This document shows positions 1 to 8,771 of a DNA stretch of 64,000 nucleotides, piece by piece. Location: positions 588,501-652,500 of the forward strand of contig NZ_UHFH01000003.1 in the NCBI RefSeq assembly GCF_900459225.1, read 5' to 3'. The stretch is from Streptococcus dysgalactiae subsp. dysgalactiae (GTDB lineage Bacteria; Bacillota; Bacilli; Lactobacillales; Streptococcaceae). The notes beneath the pieces are model-generated. The model worked only from the letters and a program-made list of their open reading frames with translations, had not been told where the DNA came from and did not search any database. Numbering within the stretch: position 1 is the first letter of the stretch; each line of letters starts with the position of its first letter. Position numbers and translations under genes: made by a program.

Positions 1-1
1 C

Positions 2-658
2 GGTGTGGTTTCTGCTTGTATCTTGAATAAAACCAAAGCTCAAAATAGTGGCTGGATTGCTATTGTTTTGGGCTGGGGAATTGCTGTAACCGTTGCGGTT
101 TATATTAGTGGTTTCATGAGTGGTGCCCACTTAAACCCAGCCGTGACACTCGCTATGGCAGCCATTGGCTCATTGCCATGGTCTCAGGTAGTGACTTATC
201 TTGTGGCTCAATTTCTTGGAGCAATGCTTGGAGCCTTAGTTCTCTACTTGCATTACTACCCACATTGGAAGGAAACCAAAGATGCTGGTACGATTTTAGC
301 TTGTTTCTCAACTGGGCCAGCTATCCGCCACACTTGGTCAAACCTTTTTGGCGAAGCTTTAGGAACAGCTGTTTTAGTGATTACGGTAATGGCCATTGAT
401 CCTAATAAAGTAGCTGCTGGTTTTGGTCCGATTATTGTTGGTTTTGTGGTTATGGCAGTTGGTTTTTCACTTGGAGCAACGACAGGTTATGCCATCAACC
501 CAGCGCGTGACCTTGGGCCACGTATCATGCATGCCTTACTTCCAATCCCAAATAAAGGAGATTCTGACTGGTCATACGCTTGGATTCCAGTTTTAGGTCC
601 AATCCTTGGTGGGGTCGCAGGTGCCTTGATTTATCAAGTGATTTTAAATATGATGTAA
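2..658 (+). CDS. glpF: Glycerol uptake facilitator / aquaglyceroporin, 5' truncated by the window
   Basis: This is a membrane channel of the major intrinsic protein family that lets glycerol, and possibly water or small polyols, cross the cytoplasmic membrane. The frame is open to the left edge, so the start codon and first helix lie outside the window. Both pore-lining NPA boxes are visible: HLNPAVTLAM near the start and INPARDLGPR in the last third. The Asp after the second NPAR is typical of glycerol facilitators rather than strict aquaporins. Hydrophobic segments alternate as expected for the second to sixth helices. A strong hairpin terminator follows directly, so it ends its transcription unit. 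The family call is firm; the transported substrate is inferred from the motif. Confidence 0.9.
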   Translation, partial: GVVSACILNKTKAQNSGWIAIVLGWGIAVTVAVYISGFMSGAHLNPAVTLAMAAIGSLPWSQVVTYLVAQFLGAMLGALVLYLHYYPHWKETKDAGTILACFSTGPAIRHTWSNLFGEALGTAVLVITVMAIDPNKVAAGFGPIIVGFVVMAVGFSLGATTGYAINPARDLGPRIMHALLPIPNKGDSDWSYAWIPVLGPILGGVAGALIYQVILNMM

Positions 659-663
659 TGAAC

Positions 664-697
664 TGAAAAAGTTGGGTCTAGGACTCAACTTTTTTTG
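664..697 (+). terminator. Rho-independent terminator of glpF
   Basis: Arms AAAAAGTTGGGTC and GACTCAACTTTTT pair around a 3-nt loop and end in a T-run, six bases after the glpF stop. Confidence 0.85.
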
Positions 698-791
698 GTG
701 GCTAAGAAGTGTTCTTTTACAGGTTTTCCCTTTTCTTGGACCGGAGCTTTCAGTATAATAAAGTTAACGTGATTTAAAAATGAGGGTGACA

Positions 792-1361
792 ATGAGAAGA
801 TTACTAACCACCATGATTAAGTGCAACCAAGATTTACCAAAGAACAGCCTGGTGGTTGACATGACCTTAGAAAAAGCTGCGCAATTATATGAAAATCAAG
901 TGCTCACGGATACCCAACGTTTCCGGAAAATAAGGTTTAGTGAATCAGGGCTGACGCTTGAGGTCCGATTCTTGAAGAAGCAGCCAGTTCAGTGGCTATC
1001 AGAATCCACCAATAGTAATCAATTAGAAGAAAAGGCTAGTAAGTTTTTAGCAAAAGATGATCAGGCAATAAAAATCAGTCAAGCCGCTCTTGCTCAATTT
1101 CTAGAGGATACCGGGGATCAAAATCCTATTCACCGAAAAGCGCCTTATATTTTACCTGGAGCATTCTTACTCGAGCAGGTGAGTGATAGGCTAGCTATCG
1201 ATTATCGTCGATTACATTTGCGCTTTTATGCGCCAGCGGTTTTAGATAGCCCTATCCAATTGATGGTGAAAGGAAGAGCCATTGGCCTGTTTCAGGCTGG
1301 TAAATTAGTAGCTAAAGGAGATTATGACCATGACGGATATTTATATTGCTGCAGGCCTTAG
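792..1361 (+). CDS. MaoC-like hot-dog protein (putative acyl dehydratase-like)
   Basis: The C-terminal half carries the pattern DTGDQNPIH followed by a Gly-rich helix (LPGAFLLEQV). This resembles the D-x-N-P-I-H active-site box of MaoC-type enoyl-CoA hydratases, which act on acyl-CoA or acyl-ACP thioesters. The N-terminal half (about residues 1-90) matches nothing I recognise. The ATG at 792 is preferred over 780 because GAGGG lies five bases upstream. Its 3' end overlaps the thiolase gene by 32 bases, which implies translational coupling in a three-gene operon with the thiolase and an AMP-forming ligase. Dehydration of an acyl chain is an inference; the natural substrate is unknown. Confidence 0.65.
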   Translation: MRRLLTTMIKCNQDLPKNSLVVDMTLEKAAQLYENQVLTDTQRFRKIRFSESGLTLEVRFLKKQPVQWLSESTNSNQLEEKASKFLAKDDQAIKISQAALAQFLEDTGDQNPIHRKAPYILPGAFLLEQVSDRLAIDYRRLHLRFYAPAVLDSPIQLMVKGRAIGLFQAGKLVAKGDYDHDGYLYCCRP

Positions 1362-2445
1362 AACCCCTATCGGTTTAGTAGGGAAACAATTTGCTAAAGA
1401 ACAACCAGAAATCCTTGGAGCAAAGCTCATCAATGCTTTACAAAATAAGTATCCAGCTTCTATTGACCAAGTGATTTGTGGCAATGCCGTCGGAACGGGT
1501 GGTAATATTGGGCGCTTGATGACCCTGTATTCTCATTTAGGAGAATCTGTCCCTGCTTTGACGGTTGATATGCAATGTGCTTCGGCTGGTGCAGCTCTTT
1601 CCGTGGGTTATGCTAAAATCAAGGCAGGTATGGCAAGTAACCTTTTAGTGGGAGGGATTGAAAGCAGCTCCTTACAACCTGAATCGGTATATGCTTCAGA
1701 TGATTGGCGCCAGGGAGCCTACAAAGTTGCACAGTTTTCTCCAGATAGCAACAGTCCATTTGCGATGATTGAGGGGGCAGAACGAGTAGCAGCTGATTAT
1801 GGCTTTACTAAGAAGTATTTGAATCACTGGACATTGAGGAGTCATCAAAAGGCTAGTCGTTGCCAGGAGCAAGCCCTGTTAGTTGACCTTATATTAGACC
1901 TGCCAGGGGCCAGTGATCAAGGCATTCGACCGCACTTGTCAAGTAAGGTGTTGTCAAAGGTGCCCCCTATCTTAGGAGAGGGTCACGTGATTAGTGCAGC
2001 GAACGCCTGCCTCACCCATGATGCTGCTGCCTTTTTACAGCTAAGTAGTCAGCCTTCAGCTTTTAAACTTATCGATGTGGTAGAAGTAGCAGGAGACCCA
2101 CAGCGTAGCCCTTTAATGGTGGTTACAGCTAGTCAAGTCCTTTTGGCAAAGCATGGTCTAGGGATGGCAGATATGACATCTATTGAATGGAATGAAGCCT
2201 TTGCCGTTATTGATGGTTTATTTGAAACCCATTATCCAGATTTATTGGACCGCTATAATATATTTGGAGGAGCTCTGGCCTACGGGCATCCTTTTGGAGC
2301 TTCGGCAGCTATTATTCTCTTACATTTAATGAAGGCTTTAGAAATTAAGCAAGGGCGGTATGGTTTGGCAGCTATTCCAGCAGCGGGAGGGCAGGGAGTT
2401 GCCTTCTTGGTAGAATACAATCAGGAGTGGTGCAATGCTAACTAG
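1330..2445 (+). CDS. Thiolase-family protein with altered C-terminal active site
   Basis: This 371-residue protein has the thiolase fold signatures: the nucleophile Cys83 in DMQCASAGAALS and His320 in YGHPFGASAA. Thiolases normally form or cleave beta-ketoacyl-CoA. The third catalytic element, usually CxGGGxG near the C terminus, reads IPAAGGQGVAF, so the acid/base Cys is replaced (Pro aligns to it). The protein may be a degenerate or specialised condensing enzyme rather than a classical acetyl-CoA acetyltransferase. The ATG at 1330 is preferred over 1324 because AAAGGAG lies nine bases upstream. It overlaps both neighbours, the MaoC-like gene and the acyl ligase, forming one operon. Confidence 0.8.
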   Translation: MTDIYIAAGLRTPIGLVGKQFAKEQPEILGAKLINALQNKYPASIDQVICGNAVGTGGNIGRLMTLYSHLGESVPALTVDMQCASAGAALSVGYAKIKAGMASNLLVGGIESSSLQPESVYASDDWRQGAYKVAQFSPDSNSPFAMIEGAERVAADYGFTKKYLNHWTLRSHQKASRCQEQALLVDLILDLPGASDQGIRPHLSSKVLSKVPPILGEGHVISAANACLTHDAAAFLQLSSQPSAFKLIDVVEVAGDPQRSPLMVVTASQVLLAKHGLGMADMTSIEWNEAFAVIDGLFETHYPDLLDRYNIFGGALAYGHPFGASAAIILLHLMKALEIKQGRYGLAAIPAAGGQGVAFLVEYNQEWCNAN

Positions 2446-3679
2446 ACTGAATCAGTGGGCGAAGGAATGTCCTGATAAGAGAGCTGTTGTGACGGATCAA
2501 CAAACCTTGACCTATTATGAATTATGGCAAGCTATTGTAACTGATAAAAAGGTGCCGCCAGAAGAGTGTCCACAGGTTATTCACGAGCAACATTACCTCA
2601 AGCAGTTGATTGCCTTTTTACAAGGGTTACGGCAAAATAGTCACCCTCTTATTACCCATCCCAATATGCCTGATGGCTACCAACAGCAGATTAGGCAGGA
2701 TAATCAAAAGCCACCGACACAGGCTGACTTTGCAGTCTTGAGTTCGGGTTCTACAGGTCAAGCTAAATTATTTTGGCGGTCATTGTCTTCGTGGACTGAG
2801 ATGTTTGACTATCAAAATCAGGTTTTTGGCCTGAATGCAGATACAAGTCTTTTTTTACATGGGAGTTTTAGTTTTACTGGTAATTTAAATTTGGCCTTGG
2901 CACAACTTTGGGCAGGTGGTTGTATTGTTTGGACACAAAAACTATCTTTTAAGACCTGGCTTATGTTATGGCAAGAAGAGCAAGTTAGTCATCTTTATCT
3001 GTTGCCGACTTATCTCAATCGTATATTGCCCTATCTCACTAAGGTCAATATGACAGCTACCCACCTCTTAACCTCTTCGCAACTGATGTCACCTGACTTA
3101 CTCCAGCGTTATTATCAGACATTTCCTCAGCTCGAAGTTGTTATCTTCTATGGAGCTAGTGAATTGTCGTTCATCACTTGGTGTAATGGCAAAGACGCTT
3201 TAGAGACAGCAGGTTTGGTGGGGGATCCTTTTCCAGGTGTCAACATCAGTCTTGTGGATAAACAAATTTTTGTGGAAACCCCTTATGCCATTGAAGGCAT
3301 TAAACAGCCCTATAGTGTGTCAGATTTTGGTGACATGTGCTCCGCTGGTTTAATATTGAAAGGACGACGAGATGACTGGGTCAACCAACAAGGTGTCAAA
3401 TGCCATCTTCCTAGCCTTGTGGAATTGGTTGCACAAGCTTCAGGTGTAAAGGAAGCCACCGCGCTCAAAGTGGGGAGCGGTTTAAACCAAGCTGTCCTTC
3501 TGGTCTTAGTCTTGACTGAGAATCAGAAGTTGGCAGCGATCAAAGACTTTTTAGTCTCTCACCTTAGCCCTTGGGAATTGCCTAAATATTATCTTCTTGT
3601 AGACCAGCTTCCGCTTAACGATAGCGGTAAAATTGATCGAGCAGCTCTGCTGGCTTTATTACCATCTAAAGGGACATAG
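2435..3679 (+). CDS. AMP-forming acyl-CoA ligase family protein, short form
   Basis: An adenylate-forming enzyme expected to activate a carboxylic acid with ATP to acyl-AMP and then to a thioester. Visible motifs are the phosphate-binding loop SSGSTGQAK near residue 105, an aromatic motif FYGASELSF in the middle, and the C-terminal catalytic-lysine region ending LNDSGKIDRAALL. At 414 residues it is clearly shorter than usual members (about 500 or more); the N-terminal subdomain is reduced. The start overlaps the end of the thiolase gene by 11 bases. Together with the upstream thiolase-like and MaoC-like genes it suggests a small acyl-processing pathway whose substrate cannot be read from sequence. 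Confidence 0.8.
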   Translation: MLTRLNQWAKECPDKRAVVTDQQTLTYYELWQAIVTDKKVPPEECPQVIHEQHYLKQLIAFLQGLRQNSHPLITHPNMPDGYQQQIRQDNQKPPTQADFAVLSSGSTGQAKLFWRSLSSWTEMFDYQNQVFGLNADTSLFLHGSFSFTGNLNLALAQLWAGGCIVWTQKLSFKTWLMLWQEEQVSHLYLLPTYLNRILPYLTKVNMTATHLLTSSQLMSPDLLQRYYQTFPQLEVVIFYGASELSFITWCNGKDALETAGLVGDPFPGVNISLVDKQIFVETPYAIEGIKQPYSVSDFGDMCSAGLILKGRRDDWVNQQGVKCHLPSLVELVAQASGVKEATALKVGSGLNQAVLLVLVLTENQKLAAIKDFLVSHLSPWELPKYYLLVDQLPLNDSGKIDRAALLALLPSKGT

Positions 3680-3773
3680 GTTTGGCAGTTGCAGTTTACT
3701 TTTAGAGGTTATCAACTGACCCGAAATGTTGAATATGGTATAATAAGGTCCAACAATGAAGGGGGAAAAGGCA

Positions 3774-4769
3774 ATGACACAGGCTATTCTAGGTCGTTAC
3801 CAAGCTTTGAAAGAGTATCAAAGAGCTGGTTTATCGAACCAATCCTTTCGAGCGTTAGCGGAAGAAGCAGTCATTGATAGTCGTCTTGGGTCCCCTAGTT
3901 TCTGGATGATTTGGCCAATTGAAAAAAAGGCGAAAACAATCAAAGCATTACTGACATTTTTACTTGATTTGGTAGAAATGCCTGTCGAGTTAAGCGGTCA
4001 GCTAGAGGATACCAAGGCCTTGCTCGCTCACTTTTCTCCTGACTTATCACCAGACCATCCTTTTTGGAAAGAGATTGCTAGCTTAGTTGACCAAGCTTTT
4101 CCGGCTAGAACTTTAGGAGAAATGGGTGACTTGGAAAGACGTTTGCATCAATTTCGCTATGTGATTTCCAGCCAGCAGGCTCAATATATTCGGAACCATT
4201 ACAAACAAGAAGAAATGACCGACGGCCAGGCTTTGGCTATGTTTCTGAGAGCTAAAAAAGGACCTGCTTTATGGCGGCGTTCCCCTGATTATACTTTGCT
4301 GGATTCAGCTAGACTACATAACAAACTAAAAATTGAGGGAGAAAAAGTCATTTTTCCCGACCACGAGCTTTCTTATAACATTAAAGTTTTGCTTTGGTTT
4401 CATACCGAATTCATCCTTGACAATAAGGGATTTTTCCTGAATGAAATCGATGGAGAGGTGGTGACCGAAAAAGGAATTGTGAATGGTGCTTCCTTTAACT
4501 ATGGTACAGATGGTCCTAGGCATTGGGATTTGGATGTTGATCCCATACGGCGTCATGATCCCAATTTTAGACGTGAGGTGACTAGAGGTTTCCAATCCCC
4601 GTCGCGAGTTTTTCGCAAATGGTTTAAGCAAAATAGAAATGATTTTGCCTTTTCTTACTTTAATGCTAAGGGACTTTATAGTTCAGACCATAAGAGTAGC
4701 TTTTCTATGGTCAAACAAGAGGCCAAAAAGTTTAAACGACTTATCAAGCATGGAATCTCCAAGAAATAA
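3774..4769 (+). CDS. DUF3114-type protein of unknown function
   Basis: A soluble-looking 331-residue protein that I recognise tentatively as the streptococcal DUF3114 family. It has no signal peptide or membrane helix. The C-terminal half is rich in charged and aromatic residues, including the stretch FNYGTDGPRHWDLDVDP and a very basic tail. The ATG at 3774 is chosen because it follows the purine-rich GGGGGAAAAGG; an in-frame ATG at 3756 has no such site. It lies just after the acyl-CoA cluster with about 95 bases between, and appears to have its own promoter (TATAAT-like at about 3737). An insertion-sequence remnant starts about 35 bases after its stop. Function is unknown. Confidence 0.7.
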   Translation: MTQAILGRYQALKEYQRAGLSNQSFRALAEEAVIDSRLGSPSFWMIWPIEKKAKTIKALLTFLLDLVEMPVELSGQLEDTKALLAHFSPDLSPDHPFWKEIASLVDQAFPARTLGEMGDLERRLHQFRYVISSQQAQYIRNHYKQEEMTDGQALAMFLRAKKGPALWRRSPDYTLLDSARLHNKLKIEGEKVIFPDHELSYNIKVLLWFHTEFILDNKGFFLNEIDGEVVTEKGIVNGASFNYGTDGPRHWDLDVDPIRRHDPNFRREVTRGFQSPSRVFRKWFKQNRNDFAFSYFNAKGLYSSDHKSSFSMVKQEAKKFKRLIKHGISKK

Positions 4770-4804
4770 TGGCGATAAAAAAGAAGAATTTTATGGCACT
4801 GAAT

Positions 4805-5510
4805 CCCTAAAATGAGACAAAAGAAAAACACTCCTGTTGAAATCTAGTAAACTAGAAACAGGAGTGTTTTATTATGGTTAAAAAAGCATATTCATGGGAA
4901 ACTAAGCTGGCTTTGTCGGACACGCACCAAGAAAGTTCCCAATTTGGGTAAAGCTTATGATTTAACAGATAACAAATTGAGTCGGGATTTCCATTCCGAT
5001 AAGCCTATGGAAAAGCTTGTAACAGATATTACCTACCTATATTATTTCGGTAACTGTAAATTGTATCTCTCATCAATTATGGATCTCTATAACCGAGAAA
5101 TGATAGCTTACACTATCTCAGAGTGTCAGGACACGGATTTTTTACTAGACACCCTTAATCAGTTAAAATTGCCTAAAGGAGCACTCTTACACAGTGACCA
5201 AGGCTCAGTGTATACTTCTATGGCTTACTACCAGGCTTGCACGGAAAAAGGCATTATCTGCTCAATGTCTCGAAAAGGAACACCTGCAGATAATGCCTGT
5301 ATTGAATGATTTCACTCCGTCCTAAAGACTGAAACCTTTTATCTCCATAATAGGAGAAAATACAACAAAGATAGTATAACAAATATTGTTAAAAATGACA
5401 TTACATTTTATAATGAAACTAGACTTCAACAGAGATTAAACGACCAGTTTTCTGTACAGTACAGAAAACTGGTCGCCTAAAAGTGTTTTTCTTACGTCCC
5501 ACTATTAGGG
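4805..5510 (+). mobile_element. IS3-family insertion sequence, internally deleted and inactive
   Basis: The ends form an imperfect inverted repeat: TGAGACaaAAGAAAAACACT at 4813-4832 against the complement of 5482-5501, 17 of about 21 matching, with an outer CCCTAA/TTAGGG pair extending to 4805 and 5510. Just inside the left end is a perfect 14-15 bp hairpin (about 4825-4876). An orfA start (MVKKAYSWETKLAL, from 4874) runs within about 40 bases into orfB sequence in another frame, so most of orfA and the orfB start are missing. The orfB integrase core keeps D (VTDITY), D (HSDQG) and E (NACIE), but a TGA at 5307 interrupts it where Trp is expected. The frame then continues to 5480. No clear target duplication was found. 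Confidence 0.85.
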
Positions 5511-5542
5511 TGCAGTGTCGTAGCCCTCTTCTTTTTTTGTAT

Positions 5543-6190
5543 TTAGTTAGCTTGAGCCCATTTTTTAGCCAGCGTTCTAGAGAACTGGGAAATGGACATA
5601 TTAATTAGAAAATAAAGCCCGGCTACTATGCCGTAGAGAAGAAAAACGTCCCTTGGTTCAAAATAGCGGCCCATTAAAATTTGACTATTTCCAAAGAGCT
5701 CTTGAATAGCAAGAACAGAGTAGAGTAAGGAAGTGTCTTTAATAACAGTGACAAACTGAGAAATAATCGCTGGGAGCATTTTCCGGAAAGCTTGGGGAAA
5801 AATAATTAAGCGGAACACCTGAAAATGGGTAAATCCTTGAGATAAACCAGCTTCCGTCTGCCCATGATTAACGGCATTTAACCCACCTCGAATGATTTCT
5901 GCTAGGGCAGCAGACGTAAAGACTGTAAAGGCAGTGATTCCCGCAGTGATGGATTCCATTTTAAACACTAAAAAAATGATAAAAATCCACAACAAATTGG
6001 GCACATTTCTGACAAATTCAATATAAATGCTAGCAATCATACCAAGTGGCTTGGAGTGGCTATTACGCATCACCGCTAGAAGTGTTCCAAACAAGGTTGA
6101 TAAGATAATAACGGCTAGAGAAATAAAGAGAGTTAGGCCCAACCCTTCTAGTAAAAAAAGGAGATTGGAGTAAGTTAATAAGGGTGACAT
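5543..6190 (-). CDS. Polar amino acid ABC transporter permease (second permease)
   Basis: A 215-residue inner-membrane permease of the His/Glu/Gln family, the last gene of a four-gene minus-strand transporter operon. It has about five hydrophobic segments. The EAA-type coupling loop is visible as TEAGLSQGFTHFQVFRLIIFPQAFR, the site that docks on the ATPase. It is a close relative of the permease just upstream (TEAALSQGFTRLQTMSLIIIPQAVR), so the two probably form the heterodimeric channel. Spacing to the upstream permease is 14 bases. The IS remnant lies directly downstream and there is no strong terminator between them. The exact amino acid, glutamate or glutamine being likely, is inferred. 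Confidence 0.88.
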   Translation of the reverse strand: MSPLLTYSNLLFLLEGLGLTLFISLAVIILSTLFGTLLAVMRNSHSKPLGMIASIYIEFVRNVPNLLWIFIIFLVFKMESITAGITAFTVFTSAALAEIIRGGLNAVNHGQTEAGLSQGFTHFQVFRLIIFPQAFRKMLPAIISQFVTVIKDTSLLYSVLAIQELFGNSQILMGRYFEPRDVFLLYGIVAGLYFLINMSISQFSRTLAKKWAQAN

Positions 6191-6204
6191 ACATGGTCTC
6201 CTTT

Positions 6205-6906
6205 CTAAAGAGAATAGGTTTCTTTGTTACGCTCTTCTTGTCGACGTCCAAAGATGGCGATAGGAAAGCAGAGAATAAAGTATAAAAAAGCAGCTCCTGC
6301 AAAAGCGGGCACATAATAAGTAGTGTCATAAGCCCATACTTTAGCAGTAAACATAAGGTCTGCTCCTGAGATAATAGCAACGATAGAAGTGTTTTTGATG
6401 AGGTTAACCACTTGATTTGTTAAAGGTGGTAAAATGGTTCTCACCGCCTGAGGGATGATAATCAGAGACATGGTTTGCAAACGCGTAAATCCTTGAGATA
6501 AGGCCGCTTCGGTTTGTCCTTTAGGAACAGCTTCGATACCAGAGCGGATGACTTCTGCAATGTAAGCTGCGTGATAAAGGCCTACACAACAGACGGTAGT
6601 CATAAAAGCAGATGGCATGATAAAGCCTTTAGACATGATAGCAAGACCATAATACATAAAGACGACTTGAACCAATAAGGGTGTGTTTTGATAAAACTCG
6701 ACATACATTCTTGAGACGATACGGCTTCCTTTTTGCTTAGCAGTGGAAAGACCACCTATTATCACACCGAGCACCATGGCTAACAAAAGCGCTGCTAAAG
6801 AAACGCCTAGTGTATAAAGGAATGCCTTGAGAAATAGTGGAAAGTGGTTAAAAAAAGCCGTCCACTGAGGTAAGGCAACTAAATTCGTAGTTGTTAATAA
6901 AGTCAT
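6205..6906 (-). CDS. Polar amino acid ABC transporter permease (first permease)
   Basis: A 233-residue membrane protein of the HisM/GlnP-type family, partner of the following permease. Residues about 20-45, 60-85, 95-115 and two C-terminal stretches are hydrophobic. The coupling motif GIEAVPKGQTEAALSQGF is in the middle. It starts 13 bases after the binding-protein gene, with AAAGGAGAAGC just before the ATG. The operon order of ATPase, binding protein, permease, permease resembles the gluABCD type of glutamate uptake systems. Substrate specificity is not readable from the permease itself. Confidence 0.88.
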   Translation of the reverse strand: MTLLTTTNLVALPQWTAFFNHFPLFLKAFLYTLGVSLAALLLAMVLGVIIGGLSTAKQKGSRIVSRMYVEFYQNTPLLVQVVFMYYGLAIMSKGFIMPSAFMTTVCCVGLYHAAYIAEVIRSGIEAVPKGQTEAALSQGFTRLQTMSLIIIPQAVRTILPPLTNQVVNLIKNTSIVAIISGADLMFTAKVWAYDTTYYVPAFAGAAFLYFILCFPIAIFGRRQEERNKETYSL

Positions 6907-6919
6907 AGCTTCTCCTTTC

Positions 6920-7720
6920 TTATGGTTTTCTTGTGGCAGGTATCAACCCATACTTACGATAAATCTTAGCAAGGCTTCCATCTTTTTGCCATTGCTCAAG
7001 CAATTTATTGATATGGGTAATCAAGGCTTTGTTTGATTTTGTCGTAGCAACTCCGTAGGCTTGTTGATTAAACCCTTCGGTTAAGATAGTTGTTTTTTGA
7101 TTGGTGTAACCTGATAAAATGGATTTATCAACACTAAAACTAGCAATGCGATTGGCGTACAGTGAGATGGCGAGTTCAGGGTAAGAGCCCAGCTGGACAA
7201 ATGAAAAGGATAGGTCGTGAGCTTTACCATATTCTTCAATAGCATTTTTGGTGGTTGATCCTTGGGCCACTCCAATTGTTTTTTGATTGAGCTCCTTAAT
7301 GGATGTGATTGCATCGGATTTTTTGACTAAAAAACCAATTTCATCTAAATAATAGGGATTAGAGAAGGCATATTGCTTTTGGCGTTCAGGTGTAATAGTA
7401 TAAGTGGCAATAATCATATCTAACTGTTGATTATCTAGTAAGGCTTCTCGAGTTTGAGCAGTTACAGCAGTAAACTGAGGTTTAACGTCCAAAGCTTTAG
7501 CAATTTTTTTGGCGATATCAATCTCCATTCCTTCAAACTGACGGTGCTTAGGATGATAATACCCAAAATTAGGGACGTCTTGTTTGACACCGATACGGAG
7601 TTGACCTTTCTTAGTAATTTGTTTTAAGACGTTAGGGGTTGTCAACTCGCTTGCTTGGCTTAAATTAGGGCAAGTCAGTGTCAGCAAAAAACAGAGAACT
7701 AACAGAGAATACTTTTTCAT
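6920..7720 (-). CDS. Extracellular solute-binding protein, polar amino acid family (SBP family 3)
   Basis: The mature domain begins LKQITKKGQLRIGVKQDVPNFGYY, the usual opening of family 3 amino acid binding proteins, and continues with FEGMEIDIAKKIAKAL and IATYTITPERQKQYAFSNPYY. The N terminus is a signal peptide ([17 protein letters not shown]). A Cys follows LTLT, but Thr at -1 is unusual for a lipobox. An alternative is cleavage after SQA, which would leave the protein unanchored. The ATG at 7720 overlaps the ATPase stop as TAATG, with AAAGGAG upstream, so the genes are translationally coupled. It captures the amino acid outside the membrane and delivers it to the two permeases. Confidence 0.87.
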   Translation of the reverse strand: MKKYSLLVLCFLLTLTCPNLSQASELTTPNVLKQITKKGQLRIGVKQDVPNFGYYHPKHRQFEGMEIDIAKKIAKALDVKPQFTAVTAQTREALLDNQQLDMIIATYTITPERQKQYAFSNPYYLDEIGFLVKKSDAITSIKELNQKTIGVAQGSTTKNAIEEYGKAHDLSFSFVQLGSYPELAISLYANRIASFSVDKSILSGYTNQKTTILTEGFNQQAYGVATTKSNKALITHINKLLEQWQKDGSLAKIYRKYGLIPATRKP

Positions 7721-8514
7721 TAGCAAGCTCCTTTACCGTGTTTTTTCTGTTTTGTGGTGACTACGGAATCACTTGTATGGTTAATCATTTTGCTCAAAAA
7801 TTGTTGGGCACGAGGTTCCTTAGGATGATTGAAAAAGCCTTCGACATCGGTAGTATCTTCTAATATTTCGCCGTCTGCCATGAAGATGATGCGATCGGCG
7901 ACTTCTTTTGCAAATCCCATTTCGTGGGTTACTACAATCATGTTCATTCCTTCGGCAGCAAGGTTTTGCATGACTGCTAACACATCACCAATGGTTTCAG
8001 GGTCAAGAGCAGAAGTAGGTTCATCGAAAAGGAGTAAATCAGGATTCATGGCCAATCCTCTGGCGATAGCAATCCGCTGTTTTTGCCCTCCTGAGAGCAT
8101 GGACGGATATGCGTCTTTGCGATCCCACATGTTTACAAAGGTGAGGTATTTTTCTGCTGTTTTTTCCGCTTCCTCACGAGATACCTTTAATACTTTCATT
8201 GGCGCCAATGTTATATTTTCTAACACCGTTTTGTGAGGATAGAGATTAAAATGTTGGAAAACCATCCCGACTTTTTGTCGAAGCGCTACCAATTCTTTCG
8301 AACCGGCATTGGCAACTTCAATGTTATTGACAACAAGGCTACCAGTCTCAATGCTTTCAAGAGCATTTATGGTTCTAATTAAGGTCGATTTTCCAGATCC
8401 AGAAGGACCTAGCAGAACAACAACTTGTCCTCGTTCGATGGTGAGGTTAATATTTTTCAACGCATGGTATTCCCCATAGTATTTTTCCACAGACGTAAAT
8501 GTAACAAGTGTCAT
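7720..8514 (-). CDS. Polar amino acid ABC transporter ATP-binding protein
   Basis: The cytoplasmic ATPase that powers the uptake system; first gene of the operon. Walker A is GPSGSGKST, the Q-loop region is [13 protein letters not shown], the ABC signature is LSGGQKQR, Walker B is [14 protein letters not shown] and the switch His is in VVTHEMGF. The length of 264 residues is slightly above the usual 240-250 because of a basic, Lys-rich C-terminal tail ([10 protein letters not shown]). The start is placed at MTLVTF, nine bases after AAAAAGGAG; an upstream in-frame ATG at 8568 has no ribosome-binding site. It is transcribed divergently from vicR. Confidence 0.92.
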   Translation of the reverse strand: MTLVTFTSVEKYYGEYHALKNINLTIERGQVVVLLGPSGSGKSTLIRTINALESIETGSLVVNNIEVANAGSKELVALRQKVGMVFQHFNLYPHKTVLENITLAPMKVLKVSREEAEKTAEKYLTFVNMWDRKDAYPSMLSGGQKQRIAIARGLAMNPDLLLFDEPTSALDPETIGDVLAVMQNLAAEGMNMIVVTHEMGFAKEVADRIIFMADGEILEDTTDVEGFFNHPKEPRAQQFLSKMINHTSDSVVTTKQKKHGKGAC

Positions 8515-8642
8515 GGTAATCTCCTTTTTGTTAAGTTTTCTTACATAAAAGTAAAAATAGTTTATCACAGCTTTCTTTAACTGTCAACATAATTAGAAAA
8601 TGGAAAGGTCAGTAGGGAGTTTTGAGAGAAAAGGGGTTGCCG

Positions 8643-8672
8643 TTGTCAATTAGATAGGATTTTTGATATAAT
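8643..8672 (+). promoter_or_regulatory. Probable promoter of the vicRKX operon
   Basis: TTGTCA at 8643-8648 and TATAAT at 8667-8672 are separated by 18 bases, about 100 bases upstream of the vicR start. The intervening leader contains no clear ribosome-binding site for another gene. Confidence 0.6.
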
Positions 8673-8771
8673 CAGATAGAAATAAAGAGAGGAAGATAAG
8701 CTTGGAGGCCTCTGCTAAGGTTTAGAAGCCCCGACTGTAATGACGATTACAAAACTTTCTGAGGTATAAAC

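Noticed and set aside
3689..3877. Short plus-strand frame before and across the DUF3114 gene start
   Set aside because: It lacks a ribosome-binding site, overlaps the promoter and the better-supported frame, and has no motif.
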